DNA of 64,000 nucleotides from Janthinobacterium lividum PAMC 25724 (GCA_000242815.2 AHHB01000028.1:248001-312000), one strand, 5' to 3'. Shown: positions 46,464 through 55,992, counted from the stretch's first letter. Notes: generated by a model not told the origin, from the letters alone. Numbers and translations are program-made.

Positions 46464-48041
46464 ATGGACTTCGATATTGTCGCTTTATCCAGACTGCAGT
46501 TCGCGCTGACAGCTTTGTACCATTTTATATTTGTTCCGCTGACCTTAGGCCTGTCCGTGATTCTCGCCATCATGGAGACGGTCTACGTGATGACAAACCG
46601 TACCATTTGGCGCGACATGACCAAGTTCTGGGGTGTCTTGTTCGGTATTAACTTCGCCATGGGCGTGGCGACGGGCATCGTCATGGAATTCCAGTTCGGC
46701 ATGAACTGGAGCTATTACAGCCACTATGTGGGCGATATTTTCGGCGCGCCGCTGGCCATCGAGGGCTTGATGGCCTTCTTCCTGGAAGCGACCTTCGTCG
46801 GCCTGTTCTTCTTCGGCTGGGACAAGCTGTCCAAGCGCGGCCACCTGGTCACGACCTGGCTGGTGGCCATCGGCTCGAACTTCTCGGCCCTGTGGATATT
46901 GATTGCCAACGGCTGGATGCAAAATCCCGTCGGTGCGGCCTTCAATCCACAGACCATGCGTATGGAAGTGACCGATTTCGGTGCCGTGCTGACGAATCCT
47001 GTCGCCCAAGCGAAATTCGTCCATACCGTTTCGGCCGGTTACACGGCAGCGGCGATTTTCGTGCTGGGTATTTCCGCCTGGTATCTGTTGAAGGGCCGTC
47101 ACGTACAACTGGCCAAGCGCTCGATGACGGTGGCTGCCTCGTTCGGCCTGGCCGCCACGCTGTCGGTACTGGTGCTGGGCGATGAAAGCGGCTACCTGTC
47201 GTCCGAACATCAAAAGATGAAACTGGCCGCCATCGAAGCGATGTGGACCACGGAGCCGGCGCCCGCCGCCTTCACCGCCTTCGGTTTTCCTGACGCGACA
47301 GCGCGCGAGACGCATTACGCGGTGCACATCCCGATGGTGATGGGCTTGATCGGCACGCGTTCGCTGACGACGGAGATTCCCGGCATCGAGCAGTTGGTCG
47401 AGCGCGGCCAATTGCTGATCCAGGATGGCATCAAGGCGTATGACGCGCTGCAAACCATCCGCAGCGTGGCGCCGGGCGCGCCCGTGCCGCAGGAGGCGAG
47501 CGATATGTTCGAGTCGAAAGGCCATTCCCTGGGCTATGCCTTGCTGCTGAAACGCTATGTCGATGACCCGCGCCTGGCCACGCCAGAGCAGATCCACAAG
47601 GCCGCGCTCGATACCGTGCCGCCCGTAGCACCGCTGTTCTGGTCCTTCCGCGTGATGGTGGGTCTGGGCATGTTCTTTATCTTGCTCACCGGCACGTTCT
47701 TCATCCTGTCGACGCGCCGTACGCTGGACAAGCACCGCTGGCTGCTGAAAGTGGCCGTGTTTTCCATCCCGCTGCCGTGGGTGGCGATTGAAGCGGGCTG
47801 GATCGTGGCCGAACTGGGCCGTCAACCGTGGGTGATCGAAGGCGTGCTGCCAACGGCCGTGGCGGTCTCTAACTTGGGCGCGACCACCTTGCTGATCACG
47901 ATTGCCGGCTTTGCCGCCATCTACACCGTGCTGTTGCTCATTGAAATGAAGCTCATGCTCAAGGCCATCCGCAAGGGGCCGGAAGAGACGGCGCCGTCTC
48001 CCGTGCCAGCAGGCGCAGCCATTCATACTCAACGCGCCTAA
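46464..48041 (+). CDS. cydA: Cytochrome bd ubiquinol oxidase subunit I
   Basis: Haem-bearing quinol oxidase subunit; 525 residues with nine membrane segments. The high-spin haem ligand histidine is near residue 20 (LTALYHFIFVPLTLGLS). The Q-loop is long, as in the E. coli CydA class, with GYLSSEHQKMKLAAIEAMW and the GRQPW motif near the C-terminal half. AAGGA lies before the ATG. It is expected to be a high-affinity oxidase for low oxygen or nitrosative stress. Confidence 0.96.
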   Translation: MDFDIVALSRLQFALTALYHFIFVPLTLGLSVILAIMETVYVMTNRTIWRDMTKFWGVLFGINFAMGVATGIVMEFQFGMNWSYYSHYVGDIFGAPLAIEGLMAFFLEATFVGLFFFGWDKLSKRGHLVTTWLVAIGSNFSALWILIANGWMQNPVGAAFNPQTMRMEVTDFGAVLTNPVAQAKFVHTVSAGYTAAAIFVLGISAWYLLKGRHVQLAKRSMTVAASFGLAATLSVLVLGDESGYLSSEHQKMKLAAIEAMWTTEPAPAAFTAFGFPDATARETHYAVHIPMVMGLIGTRSLTTEIPGIEQLVERGQLLIQDGIKAYDALQTIRSVAPGAPVPQEASDMFESKGHSLGYALLLKRYVDDPRLATPEQIHKAALDTVPPVAPLFWSFRVMVGLGMFFILLTGTFFILSTRRTLDKHRWLLKVAVFSIPLPWVAIEAGWIVAELGRQPWVIEGVLPTAVAVSNLGATTLLITIAGFAAIYTVLLLIEMKLMLKAIRKGPEETAPSPVPAGAAIHTQRA

Positions 48042-48054
48042 GGAGGGCCAGACC

Positions 48055-49209
48055 ATGATTTTGCATGACATGATTTCTTACGAAACACTGCGCCTGATCT
48101 GGTGGCTGCTGATCGGCATCTTGCTGGTGGGCTTTGCCATCACCGACGGCTTCGATCTGGGTACGGGCATGTTGCTGCCGTTTGCCGGCAAGACCGACCT
48201 CGAGCGCCGCGTCATCATCAACAGTATCGGTCCCGTGTGGGAAGGCAACCAGGTGTGGCTGATCCTCGGTGGCGGTGCCATCTTTGCCGCCTGGCCGCAG
48301 CTGTACGCGGTCTCGTTTTCGGGCTTTTACCTGGCCATGTTCGCCATCCTGGTGGCGCTGATCGTGCGCCCCGTGGCGTTCAAATTTCGCAGCAAGCGCG
48401 AAGACCCGCGCTGGCGTGCCCGCTGGGATGCGGCCCTGTTCGTGGGTGGCTTCGTGCCGGCCCTGATCTGCGGCGTGGCGATCGGCAATGTGCTGCAGGG
48501 CGTGCCGTTCCGTTTCTCGTCGGATATGCACATTTTCTATGACGGCAGCTTCTTTGCGCTGCTCAACCCGTTTGCCGTGCTGTGCGGCCTGGTCTCGGTC
48601 GCCATGCTGGTGATGCACGGCGCCACCTGGCTGCAAGTGAAAACGGACGGCGCCGTGGCTGACCGTTCGCGCCGCTACGGCAGCGTCGCCGCGCTTGCGA
48701 CAGTCGTGCTGTATGCACTGGCCGGCGTGGCCCTGTGGCTGTGGGTGGATGGCTACCGTGTCACCAGCGCCGTCGTCGTCGATGGCCCGTCGAACCCGAT
48801 GCTGAAAACGGCGCAAGTGCACGTGGGCGCCTGGTTCCTCAATTTTGCCGCCCATCCGTGGACCGCGATTGCCCCCGTAGTGGGCTTGCTCGGCCCCTTG
48901 CTGGCGTTCGCCCTGCTGCGTGCGCGCCGCGAAGTGCCCGCCTTGCTGGCCAGCGCGGCCGGCATCGCCGGCATCATCCTCAGTGTGGGCGCGGCCATGT
49001 TCCCGTTCATCCTGCCATCGTCGATCGATCCGCGCGCCAGCCTGACGGTGTGGGATGCCTCGTCGAGCCACATGACCCTGTTCATCATGCTGGTCGCCAC
49101 GGCCGTCTTCATTCCCCTCATCGTCGCCTACACGACCTGGGTCTATAAAGTGCTGTGGGGCAAGGTTGATGCCAAAGCCATCACGGACGACAGCGCTCAC
49201 GCTTACTAA
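48055..49209 (+). CDS. cydB: Cytochrome bd ubiquinol oxidase subunit II
   Basis: 384 residues, eight or nine membrane segments. Typical features: ITDGFDLGTGMLLPF near 33, NSIGPVWEGNQVWLILGGGA, and the C-terminal LTVWDASSSHMTL. AGGAGGG lies before ATG 48055, 13 bp after the cydA stop. Confidence 0.96.
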   Translation: MILHDMISYETLRLIWWLLIGILLVGFAITDGFDLGTGMLLPFAGKTDLERRVIINSIGPVWEGNQVWLILGGGAIFAAWPQLYAVSFSGFYLAMFAILVALIVRPVAFKFRSKREDPRWRARWDAALFVGGFVPALICGVAIGNVLQGVPFRFSSDMHIFYDGSFFALLNPFAVLCGLVSVAMLVMHGATWLQVKTDGAVADRSRRYGSVAALATVVLYALAGVALWLWVDGYRVTSAVVVDGPSNPMLKTAQVHVGAWFLNFAAHPWTAIAPVVGLLGPLLAFALLRARREVPALLASAAGIAGIILSVGAAMFPFILPSSIDPRASLTVWDASSSHMTLFIMLVATAVFIPLIVAYTTWVYKVLWGKVDAKAITDDSAHAY

Positions 49210-49231
49210 GAATTAAGGAAAGGTTATAACT

Positions 49232-49357
49232 ATGTGGTATTTCGCCTGGATACTCGGTCTTCCGCTGGCGGCGACCTTCGCCGTACTCAATGCGATGTGG
49301 TATGAAATTGCCGATGGCGACACGTCGCCCGCGCAGCAACGCGACACACCAAAATAG
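49232..49357 (+). CDS. cydX: Cytochrome bd small subunit CydX (YbgT)
   Basis: 41 residues, MWYFAWILGLPLAATFAVLN followed by AMWYEIAD. The single membrane helix with the conserved WYFAWILG start and the glutamate after the helix are the CydX signature. It stabilises the oxidase haems. It lies 22 bp after cydB, with AAGG upstream, and ends the operon before a terminator. Confidence 0.93.
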   Translation: MWYFAWILGLPLAATFAVLNAMWYEIADGDTSPAQQRDTPK

Positions 49358-49376
49358 GCGTATGTCGGCTTGACTT

Positions 49377-49412
49377 GCCCCGCCCGGTGCTTGAGCGCCC
49401 GGCGGGGCTTTT
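49377..49412 (+). terminator. Terminator of the cyd operon
   Basis: 8-bp GC stem GCCCCGCC/GGCGGGGC with a 16-base loop and TTTTA, 20 bp after cydX. Confidence 0.88.
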
Positions 49413-49421
49413 ACTTTTCTG

Positions 49422-49634
49422 TCACAGCAAAATGAAGCCGCCGCGGATGCGCAGCATCATGTCGCGCGGTGCGTCGGCGCCCGCCGCCACGGCCCAGGCC
49501 GTGATCCATTGCGCGCAGCGTTGCCGTTCGACCTTATCGTGCACGTGCTGCATGCGTGCGTCTGCCTGGTCGATGCGCTGCGCCAGGTACAGGCGTTGGT
49601 CCGTGGGATTCGTCTTTTTGCTGTAATGCTGCAT
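49422..49634 (-). CDS. Small hypothetical protein
   Basis: 70 residues, basic and hydrophilic (KTNPTDQRLYLAQRIDQADA), with AAGGA seven bases before the ATG. No membrane segment or known motif. It converges on the cyd operon terminator. Supported by the ribosome site and composition only. Confidence 0.55.
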   Translation of the reverse strand: MQHYSKKTNPTDQRLYLAQRIDQADARMQHVHDKVERQRCAQWITAWAVAAGADAPRDMMLRIRGGFILL

Positions 49635-49762
49635 GTCGATTCCTTTGCGCGTAGTAACTTAAGTTGCTCATGGTATATTCATCTACGCGCGGGCGGGGCA
49701 GATGGATTCAGCTTTTACAAAATAAAAAAGCCACCCAAAAAGGTGGCTGATGCGGTGTGCTC

Positions 49763-49942
49763 TCAGGCGCGCGCACTGCCCGACGGTTTGGCGGTGGCAA
49801 TGGCAATCGGATCGCTGGCCGGAAAGCTTTCCTTGAGCGCCTCATCAAGCGCTTGCTCGGCATGGCTTTCGCTGGCCGGCGTGGGTGAATCGCGTTCAGG
49901 TGGTGGGGCGGGCGCGGTAGCGGCATTGGTGCTCGGATGCAT
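49763..49942 (-). CDS. Small acidic protein with ESFPASDPIAI motif
   Basis: 59 residues: a Pro/Ala/Ser-rich head followed by EQALDEALKESFPASDPIAI. The motif recurs in short stress-type proteins of proteobacteria, whose function is unknown. AAGGA stands seven bases before ATG 49942, which decides against earlier in-frame ATGs, including one at 49948. Confidence 0.65.
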   Translation of the reverse strand: MHPSTNAATAPAPPPERDSPTPASESHAEQALDEALKESFPASDPIAIATAKPSGSARA

Positions 49943-50127
49943 GATCATGTCCTTGCTGTGGTGCGCCAGGGGGCCGCAATGGCCATCGCGCTTGTTGATG
50001 CTCTGAAGCTGCCAGCCTAGCACATGACGCAAAAAGAGCGCGCCCGCTGCGCTTGCCCAAGCCGGCAATGATGGCAGCGGCGGTCGTGTCTGCTACACTG
50101 CGTCCCACTTTTATCGACGGAACTGCC

Positions 50128-50847
50128 ATGACTTCCCTATCCCTGCCGTACCGCGCCACCGCCGTTGAAGCCTGTGCCTGGCTAGCGCAACAGACAGGCA
50201 CGCCATGGAGCCTGGCACGCCTGCTGGAGCAGGGGGGCTTGCCGTACGTCTGGCTCGACTACAGCGACACGTGGGCCGAGCTGTTCCATGACGGCGTGAC
50301 GCGCTATGCGGCGCCCGTCGTGTTCATCGGCGACAAGCAGCACCTGGTCTCCGGCGCTGCGGATGTCTGGCTGCGTTTTACGCGCGACTCCGGCAATATC
50401 GCCATCGAACTGAAGGCGCCGGGCTTGCGCGTGCCGCTCGATGGCTTGCACTTCCAGGAACGCGATCTGTTGCGTTTGCTCAAGGAGTTGCAGCAGCCGC
50501 AGCCGCCAGAGGCAGAGCTTGACAAGGCGCCGGTGGTCTTGCCGAGTGCCCTCAAAGGCCTGGGGCGCGAACAGATCTTGATTGCCTTTGCCGGCGTGGG
50601 CAAGGTCAACCTGGACCAGGGGCTGGCCAGTGGCGTGGGCATCTTTGGCGACGACGGGGCGCGCGTGCGCAAGAATTCGCGTGGCGGCAAGAACAGCCAC
50701 CTGTGGCATCCCGTTACCCTCGCTTTCGGCTTGCACGATGTGCATCGCGTACCGATGGCGCACCTGAAGAAGGCGTTTGCCACGCAGCCTTTGTTGCGCG
50801 AATGGAAGGCGGATTGGCTGGAATCGCTGCGCCTGCTGGGCGAGTGA
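50128..50847 (+). CDS. Hypothetical protein
   Basis: 239 residues beginning TSLSLPYRATAVEACAWLAQ. The first 100 residues look like a small helical module (AWLAQQTGTPWSLARLLEQG, reminiscent of phage-type HTH proteins). The rest includes PSALKGLGREQILIAFAGVG and ends in SHLWHPVTLAFGLHDVHRVP, then MAHLKKAFATQPLLREW. The C-terminal part resembles proteins found near mobile elements, but I cannot name the family. Not membrane bound or secreted. Confidence 0.65.
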   Translation: MTSLSLPYRATAVEACAWLAQQTGTPWSLARLLEQGGLPYVWLDYSDTWAELFHDGVTRYAAPVVFIGDKQHLVSGAADVWLRFTRDSGNIAIELKAPGLRVPLDGLHFQERDLLRLLKELQQPQPPEAELDKAPVVLPSALKGLGREQILIAFAGVGKVNLDQGLASGVGIFGDDGARVRKNSRGGKNSHLWHPVTLAFGLHDVHRVPMAHLKKAFATQPLLREWKADWLESLRLLGE

Positions 50848-50861
50848 GGCGACCGGCAGTC

Positions 50862-51236
50862 CTATAACTCGATGGGCGCCACCTCGGTGCCGATATCGGG
50901 CGCAGCGTAATGCATGCTGAAATACACGAAAGCGGCAATATTGAGGGCGACGGTGAGCCAGAACAGCACGCGGAACGAGCGCTTGCTGGACTTGTGGCGC
51001 AGCCATTGCTGGGCCAGTACCGCGCCCGGCCAGCCGCACAGCAGTCCTAGCAGTAACAGGGTGCGTTCCGAAGTGCGCCAGCGCCCCTGTCGGGCGGCCG
51101 ACTTGTCGATCGCGTAGGCGACGAAACAGCTGAGGCTGAGCACGCCATATGCGAGAGCGACCAGGGCGGGAATGTGGAAAAAGAATGTGGCCAGCAAATA
51201 CAACAGGCTAAATAACAGGATGGACAGGTAGGGCAT
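50862..51236 (-). CDS. DUF1294 family membrane protein
   Basis: 124 residues, four hydrophobic segments. The family core is visible: FVAYAIDKSAARQGRWRTSE, then LLLLGLLCGWPGAVLAQQWL and RHKSSKRSFRVLFW. Function unknown. Many homologues have a cold-shock domain fused in front; this one does not. It converges on the hypothetical gene 14 bp away. Confidence 0.85.
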   Translation of the reverse strand: MPYLSILLFSLLYLLATFFFHIPALVALAYGVLSLSCFVAYAIDKSAARQGRWRTSERTLLLLGLLCGWPGAVLAQQWLRHKSSKRSFRVLFWLTVALNIAAFVYFSMHYAAPDIGTEVAPIEL

Positions 51237-51430
51237 GGTGTGTGATGTCGAGACAGTCGTCTTGCAGTTTCTTGCTTGATCAGATAGCGCCAGTGTAGCA
51301 GGATGGCGCCAGTGCGCCTATGGCATGGCTAGGCCGGCAGTTCCAGCGCAAGGCCAGGCGCGGCGTAGCGGCCTCCCTTCTGCGATAATGCGGGGCCGAC
51401 AAAAAATATTCTCTTCATTGAAAGAAATGC

Positions 51431-52303
51431 ATGCGTATATGGATCGCTTGTGCCGGATGGTGGTGTCTCATGTCGCTGGGCCAGGCTCAGGCCCAGGATC
51501 ACGCGGCAGCGCCGGCTGTTTCGGCGCCGCTACGCAGTGCCAGCGTGCCACCTGTCAGCGATGCCATGCCGCCGCCCGCTGTGCCCACAGCTACTGCCAC
51601 AGTTGCCACGGCAGCCACACCAGCCACACCAGCGGAACAGGCCTTGCCCTCGCAAACGGTGACGATCACCGCTAGCAGCGACGCCAAGGCGCCGCGCATA
51701 CGTTTCACGGCTTACCGCGAGAGTTATCTGACAGCCAGGAAAGTGTGGCAAGTGTCGAGCGGCAGCGTGGTCATGGCCCTGCGCCTGATTCCGGCCAAGC
51801 TGAACGCCAGCATCGACGATGTGCGCGTGGCCTTGATCGGCACTGGCGCACCCGTGCCGATCAAGGTCTCGGACGGCGGCGTGTTTGTGGTGCCGCTCAA
51901 CGAGGACATCGCCGCACAGGATGGCATGTTTTTGGTGAACAAGGGCAGCGGTGAGCTGACGGCCAATATCGTGCTCCAGCCGTCCGTGGCGCGCGATGCG
52001 TGGAGTGTCACGCGCGTGGGACAAGTGCTGCGCGACGCGCGGCGCGCCGTGCGGGCCATCACGCCGTGGTACAAGCGGCCGTTCGCCAACGACGTGCAAT
52101 CGCTGGCCTTTTGCGCCATCGAGCGCGGTCACGCCTTGCAGTTGATGGATGGCGAGCAACTGATCGCCACCTTGCCCATGAAGGAGCCTGCCGTCAATGA
52201 CATCAGCCAGCCCGTGTTTTGCAAGATTTTTGACGGTGAAGACAAATATCCGGGACACTACCGCGTCGTCTTGCCCGAGCAAGCCACGGTGCTGCTGCTG
52301 TAG
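51431..52303 (+). CDS. Secreted protein of unknown function
   Basis: 290 residues with a signal peptide (about 1-21, ending AQAQD). An Ala/Pro/Thr-rich low-complexity linker follows (about 24-75), then a 210-residue domain with two or three predicted beta-rich parts (RIRFTAYRESYLTARKVWQV, ALRLIPAKLNASIDDVRVAL, SGELTANIVLQPSVARDAWS). Two cysteines near the C-terminus (FCAIERG, VFCKIFDGE) may pair. It is likely periplasmic. Family not recognised. Confidence 0.7.
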   Translation: MRIWIACAGWWCLMSLGQAQAQDHAAAPAVSAPLRSASVPPVSDAMPPPAVPTATATVATAATPATPAEQALPSQTVTITASSDAKAPRIRFTAYRESYLTARKVWQVSSGSVVMALRLIPAKLNASIDDVRVALIGTGAPVPIKVSDGGVFVVPLNEDIAAQDGMFLVNKGSGELTANIVLQPSVARDAWSVTRVGQVLRDARRAVRAITPWYKRPFANDVQSLAFCAIERGHALQLMDGEQLIATLPMKEPAVNDISQPVFCKIFDGEDKYPGHYRVVLPEQATVLLL

Positions 52304-52306
52304 AGA

Positions 52307-52704
52307 CTATTTCGGCTGGGGCTGCACCAGTTCTAGCGCCGCCGCCAGTGCCAGGTCCATGGTGGCCTGGTGGAAAATCAGCCATTGCGGCAAGAGCGAC
52401 AGCGCATGGCGACCCTGTTCCATGTCGCCTGATCGACGGCGGCCCAGGCATGGTGCAAGCCGCTGAGCAAGCGCGCGTGCTGTTCGCGGTGCTTGGCTAG
52501 CGAGGGAAAGTCGATTTGTTCCATCAAATCCTCTTCCTCGCGAAAATCGCGTTCGACGGCCGCAATCAGCTCGCGAAATGCGACGCTAAAATGCTGGTCG
52601 CTCAACTGCCCCAGCCGCGCCAGCTCCTGAAACAGCGCCTCATGTGCCTCGTCGATGGCGGGAACGCCCAGCGCCATCTCATCCTTCCAAGCAGATATAC
52701 CCAT
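52307..52704 (-). CDS. Bacteriohemerythrin, frame broken by one missing base
   Basis: Oxygen-binding four-helix di-iron protein. The open frame from 52704 has DEAHEALFQELARLG, FREEEDLMEQIDFP and SLAKHREQHARLL, then leaves the family after HHAWAAVDQ and stops at 52378. Adding one base near 52428 (a C on this strand) continues as GDMEQGRHALSLLPQWLIFH, where the last conserved histidine lies, and ends at TAG 52307-52309, giving about 132 residues. The break is thus a one-base deletion, probably an assembly error. Confidence 0.8.
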
Positions 52705-52861
52705 GCCGATGCCCCCCAGTTAAGTCCGTCTCGATGCGAAGCGGACCGTGCCAGTGTGGCCGCAGTGCAGGTGAAAATCCATGATCTGGATCAAAAGGAT
52801 GGTGAAGAGCGCAGATGTGGGTGGTGGATCTATTCAACGCAAAACGGGCAACAAATTGTCA

Positions 52862-53081
52862 CCCGCAAGTAGTAATGCCGTTCAGTTAAAGGTTTTGGCG
52901 TGATTGATGAGCGCCAGTAAATTCGCTAACCCCAGAGGCAAAGAGCTGGGGTCGGTCACTTCGTGATCGGAATATGCTCCATTGAAGCATATTCCCCCGC
53001 CGGGTCCGACCCCTGTCCTAGTTCTTGGGCTAAAAATAGCATCACTAACACACTAACTGAACGGCATTACCCCGCAAGTAG
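52862..53081. mobile_element. MITE with IS4-like ends and target duplication
   Basis: Perfect 17-bp terminal inverted repeats (GTAATGCCGTTCAGTTA at 52872-52888 and its complement at 53054-53070) bound a 199-bp non-coding core. The flanks carry the direct repeat CCCGCAAGTA (52862-52871 and 53071-53080), the mark of insertion. Inside are nested palindromes: GGGGTCGG/CCGACCCC and GGAATATGCT/AGCATATTCC. From memory the ends resemble those of IS4-family elements, which also make 10-13-bp duplications. It has no transposase, so it would need one in trans. Confidence 0.85.
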
Positions 53082-53230
53082 TCGCTTTTGTTCCGGCGGC
53101 AGCGCAGGGATGCGCCGGCTGCCGGTCACTGCCTCGCTTCTTTCATTGCGCACTAGCATAATCGCAGGGTGGTTGATCTGCTTGACACTACAACTAATTG
53201 CTGTGTTGCGCTGCATCAGTTAGCAGTTAT

Positions 53231-53252
53231 CAGCTGTATCAGCTGTATCAGC
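53231..53252. repeat. Short 9-bp tandem repeat
   Basis: CAGCTGTAT twice plus CAGC, preceded by a degenerate copy. Close to the 13-bp minisatellite. Confidence 0.7.
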
Positions 53253-53300
53253 CCTTGCCGTGGCGTCTGCCCACATGGCCCGATCGTGCCGGCGGCGCTC

Positions 53301-53378
53301 TGCTGTCGCTCAACGATCTCGTTCACCGCTGTCGTTCACCGCTGTCGTTCACTGCTGTCGTTCACTGATCTCGCTCAA
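53301..53378. repeat. Six-copy 13-bp minisatellite at the end of the PepSY reductase gene
   Basis: Exactly 6 x 13 bp. On the minus strand the units read TTGAGCGAGATCA, GTGAACGACAGCA, GTGAACGACAGCG (twice), GTGAACGAGATCG, TTGAGCGACAGCA. The first unit contains the TGA stop of the reductase gene, so the array begins at the stop codon. Confidence 0.9.
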
Positions 53379-55911
53379 TACACGTCGCGGCGATAACGTC
53401 CGGCCGCCAGCAGGACATCGTAGCCCTCCTGCCCCAGTGTTTCTTGCAGTACTGCATCGATTCCTGTTGCCATGCCTTGCAAACTGCCGCACACGTAGAC
53501 GATGGCGCCTTGCGCCAGCCAGTCGCGCAAGATGTTGGCGTTGGCGCGCAGGCGGTCCTGCACATACTCGCGTGTTTCAGCATCGCGCGAAAAGACGCGG
53601 TCCAGGCGTGCCAGGTGGCCATCGGCGACCCAGGCGTCGAGTTCAGCAGCGCAGATGCTGTCCACGGCTTGCTGGCGCTCGCCGAACAGCAGCCAGTTGC
53701 GTGCCAGTCCGGCCCGCTTGCGTGCGCGCAGGTGCGCCCGCAAGCCAGCCAGGCCGGAACCGTTGCCGATATAAATGCAGGGCAGATCGACCAGGGTGGG
53801 GGCGAAGGCGCGATTGGCTTGCAGGCGCAGGCGGATGCTGGCGCCTGGCGGCGCGAAGCGCGTGAGCCAGCCCGAACAAATGCCATAGCCCTGGTTATTC
53901 TTGCCCGCGTGGCGTTCCTGGCGCACCAGCAACTGCAGTTCTCCATCGGAAGGCAGCGACGCGAGCGAGTAGCTGCGCGGCGCATGCTGCGCCGTATGCG
54001 TACCATGCGTACCATGCGCGTCGGCATCGCTGCCGTCCGCGTTGCAGCCGATGATTTCGGCCAGCGCACCGGCTTCCCAAGTGGCGCCGGCCGGCCCAGT
54101 TAAGGTGATCTCATCAGTTCGCCGCCCAGGCTGCCGGGATTGAGCAGCACGCGGCGCAGCAAACGCCAGTATTCGTATGAGGTCTGCTCCTGCACGCCGA
54201 TGGCCTCGATGGCGCTGCCGCTGCAGCGCGCCAGCGCTTGCGACCAGTCGGCCAGGGCGGCGCTGTCGTGCTGGTCGACTTCGATCAGCGGGAACAATGG
54301 CGTCGCGCCCAGCGCGCGCAATTGCCGCTCCAGCACATGGCCAAAGGCGCAGAAGTGGCTGTAATGACGGTCGCCCAGGGCCAGCAAGCCCAATTCAAGG
54401 CCTGCCAGCGGCGTTCCCGATGTTTGTTGCAACAGGCGCGTGAAGCGGCGCGTGCCGTTCGGCGCCTCGCCTTCGCCAAAGGTGCTGGCAACGATCAGGA
54501 CCCGTTCGTACTGGCGCAATTGCGCAGGATCGAAGTGGTTCAGCGATTGCACGTCGACGGCCACCCCTGCCTGCTGCAGGGCGCGCGCACTTTCCAGGGC
54601 CAGGCGCTCGGCCTGGCCCGACTGGCTGGCGTAGGCCACCAGGGTGGGCAAGCCGGTATCTTGCTTGCCCGCAATGCCAGCCAGCAGAGCCCGCTGCGCC
54701 TGCACAGCGCGCTTGGCCTTGCGGCGGCCCAGGTACAGCATCGAGCCCGTGATGGCGAACAGGGGCAGGCCCAGGCTGGCTACGGTGACGATGATGCGGC
54801 CCGTCAAGCCGAAATAGGTGCCCATGTGCAGCGGATAAATGATGTTGACGAGGCGCGCGCCCAGCGCCTGCTGGCTGTAGGGCGCGTTTTCCGTGACGCT
54901 GCCATCGGCCGGTGCAATGCTCAAGCGGCTGCGTGCGCGCTCATGCGGCGCATCGCTGGCCAGCCAGGTAAATTGCACGGCTTCGCCCGCACGTGTGGGC
55001 AGGCGCACGCTGGCCAGGGTCCAGCCGGCGGCGTGTTGCTGGAAAACGCTCCACGCCAGGCCGATGTCGACGGCGGGCGATTGCTCCTTGGGCGCGTCTT
55101 TCTTGCCCGGCGCTTGCGATACCCGTGGCGGCTTGCCGGCCCAAGCATCGATATTGTCGCGCACCACGTCATAGCTCCAGTAAATGCCCGTCAGGGTCAG
55201 TGCCACGTAGACGAGCAGGCACCAGGTGCCGGCTACGGCGTGCAAATTCCACAGCAAGGAGCGACCCTTCAGGGCCGGGTCAAAGGTCAGCCAGGTGCGC
55301 CAGTCCAGCGCACGGCGGGGCCAGCGCAGATACAGGCCGGAAAGCGCCAGGCCCAGCAGGCACAAGGCCAGTGCGCCTGCCACTTGGCGGCCCGGATCGC
55401 GGGGCAGCAGCAGCCAGCGGTGCAGCGATTCCATCCACTCGAAAAATTGCGCCCCCGTCAACGCCGGCTGGGTGACGCCCGTGTACGGATGCAGATAGAT
55501 GGACGCGCCGCGCCGCTGGCCGTCTTTCGGTGCGAACAGCAGCCGTGGGGCAGCGCCCGCCTGTGCATACATGGTGATGGATGCGATGCGCTGGCCGTGT
55601 TCGGTGGCAGCGATGCTGGTCAACTGGGCCGGCGTCAGCGGCGCACGTGTTTCCACAGGCACATGACGCACGCCAGGGTTCATGACATCGAGCAATTCAT
55701 CGTTGAAGGCCAGGATGGCGCCGCTGATACCGATGATCACCAGCACCGTGCCGGCCGTGATGCCGATGAACCAGTGTAATTGAAACCATAGCTGCCTCCA
55801 GCTCCAGTGCCAGCGCTTTTGTCGCGGCGCGGTGGCAAGTGGGCGCTGCTGGCGGGTCTCAGGCGCAGCGTTGGCGCGCAGCTGGGCTTGTGCAAGGGAG
55901 GATGTCGTCAT
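53375..55911 (-). CDS. PepSY-flavodoxin-FAD/NAD reductase, frame broken by one missing base
   Basis: Membrane flavo-reductase, likely for iron or siderophore reduction. The PepSY-type membrane domain (about 35-390) has four TM segments (WFIGITAGTVLVIIGISGAI, ALALCLLGLALSGLYL, WCLLVYVALTLTGIYW, TVASLGLPLFAITGSMLYLG). A flavodoxin domain (about 425-560) has AYASQSGQAERLALESARAL and IVASTFGEGEAP. A ferredoxin-reductase module has NAFGICSGWLT-like sequence, IYIGNGSGLAGL and YVCGSLQGM. The first frame ends at 54100 just after GGELMR. A single base added near 54109 (minus-strand GAGATC to GAGAATC) restores ITLTGPAGATWEAGALAEII and joins it to the frame ending at 53375. ATG 55911 is chosen; ATG 55935 is in frame. 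Confidence 0.83.
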
Positions 55912-55992
55912 GGCAGCTTTCGATAGCGCTGCCATGCGGGGTGCCTGGCATGGCAGGGAAGAAGGAAGGCTGATATATTAACGCAAACTAAC

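Noticed and set aside
53301-53378. CRISPR array
   Set aside because: Units are head-to-tail without spacers and only 13 bp long.
53362-54069. 235-codon minus-strand frame over the reductase C-terminus
   Set aside because: Arginine/serine-rich; the correct frame shows NAD-binding motifs (IYIGNGSGLAGL, YVCGSLQGM).
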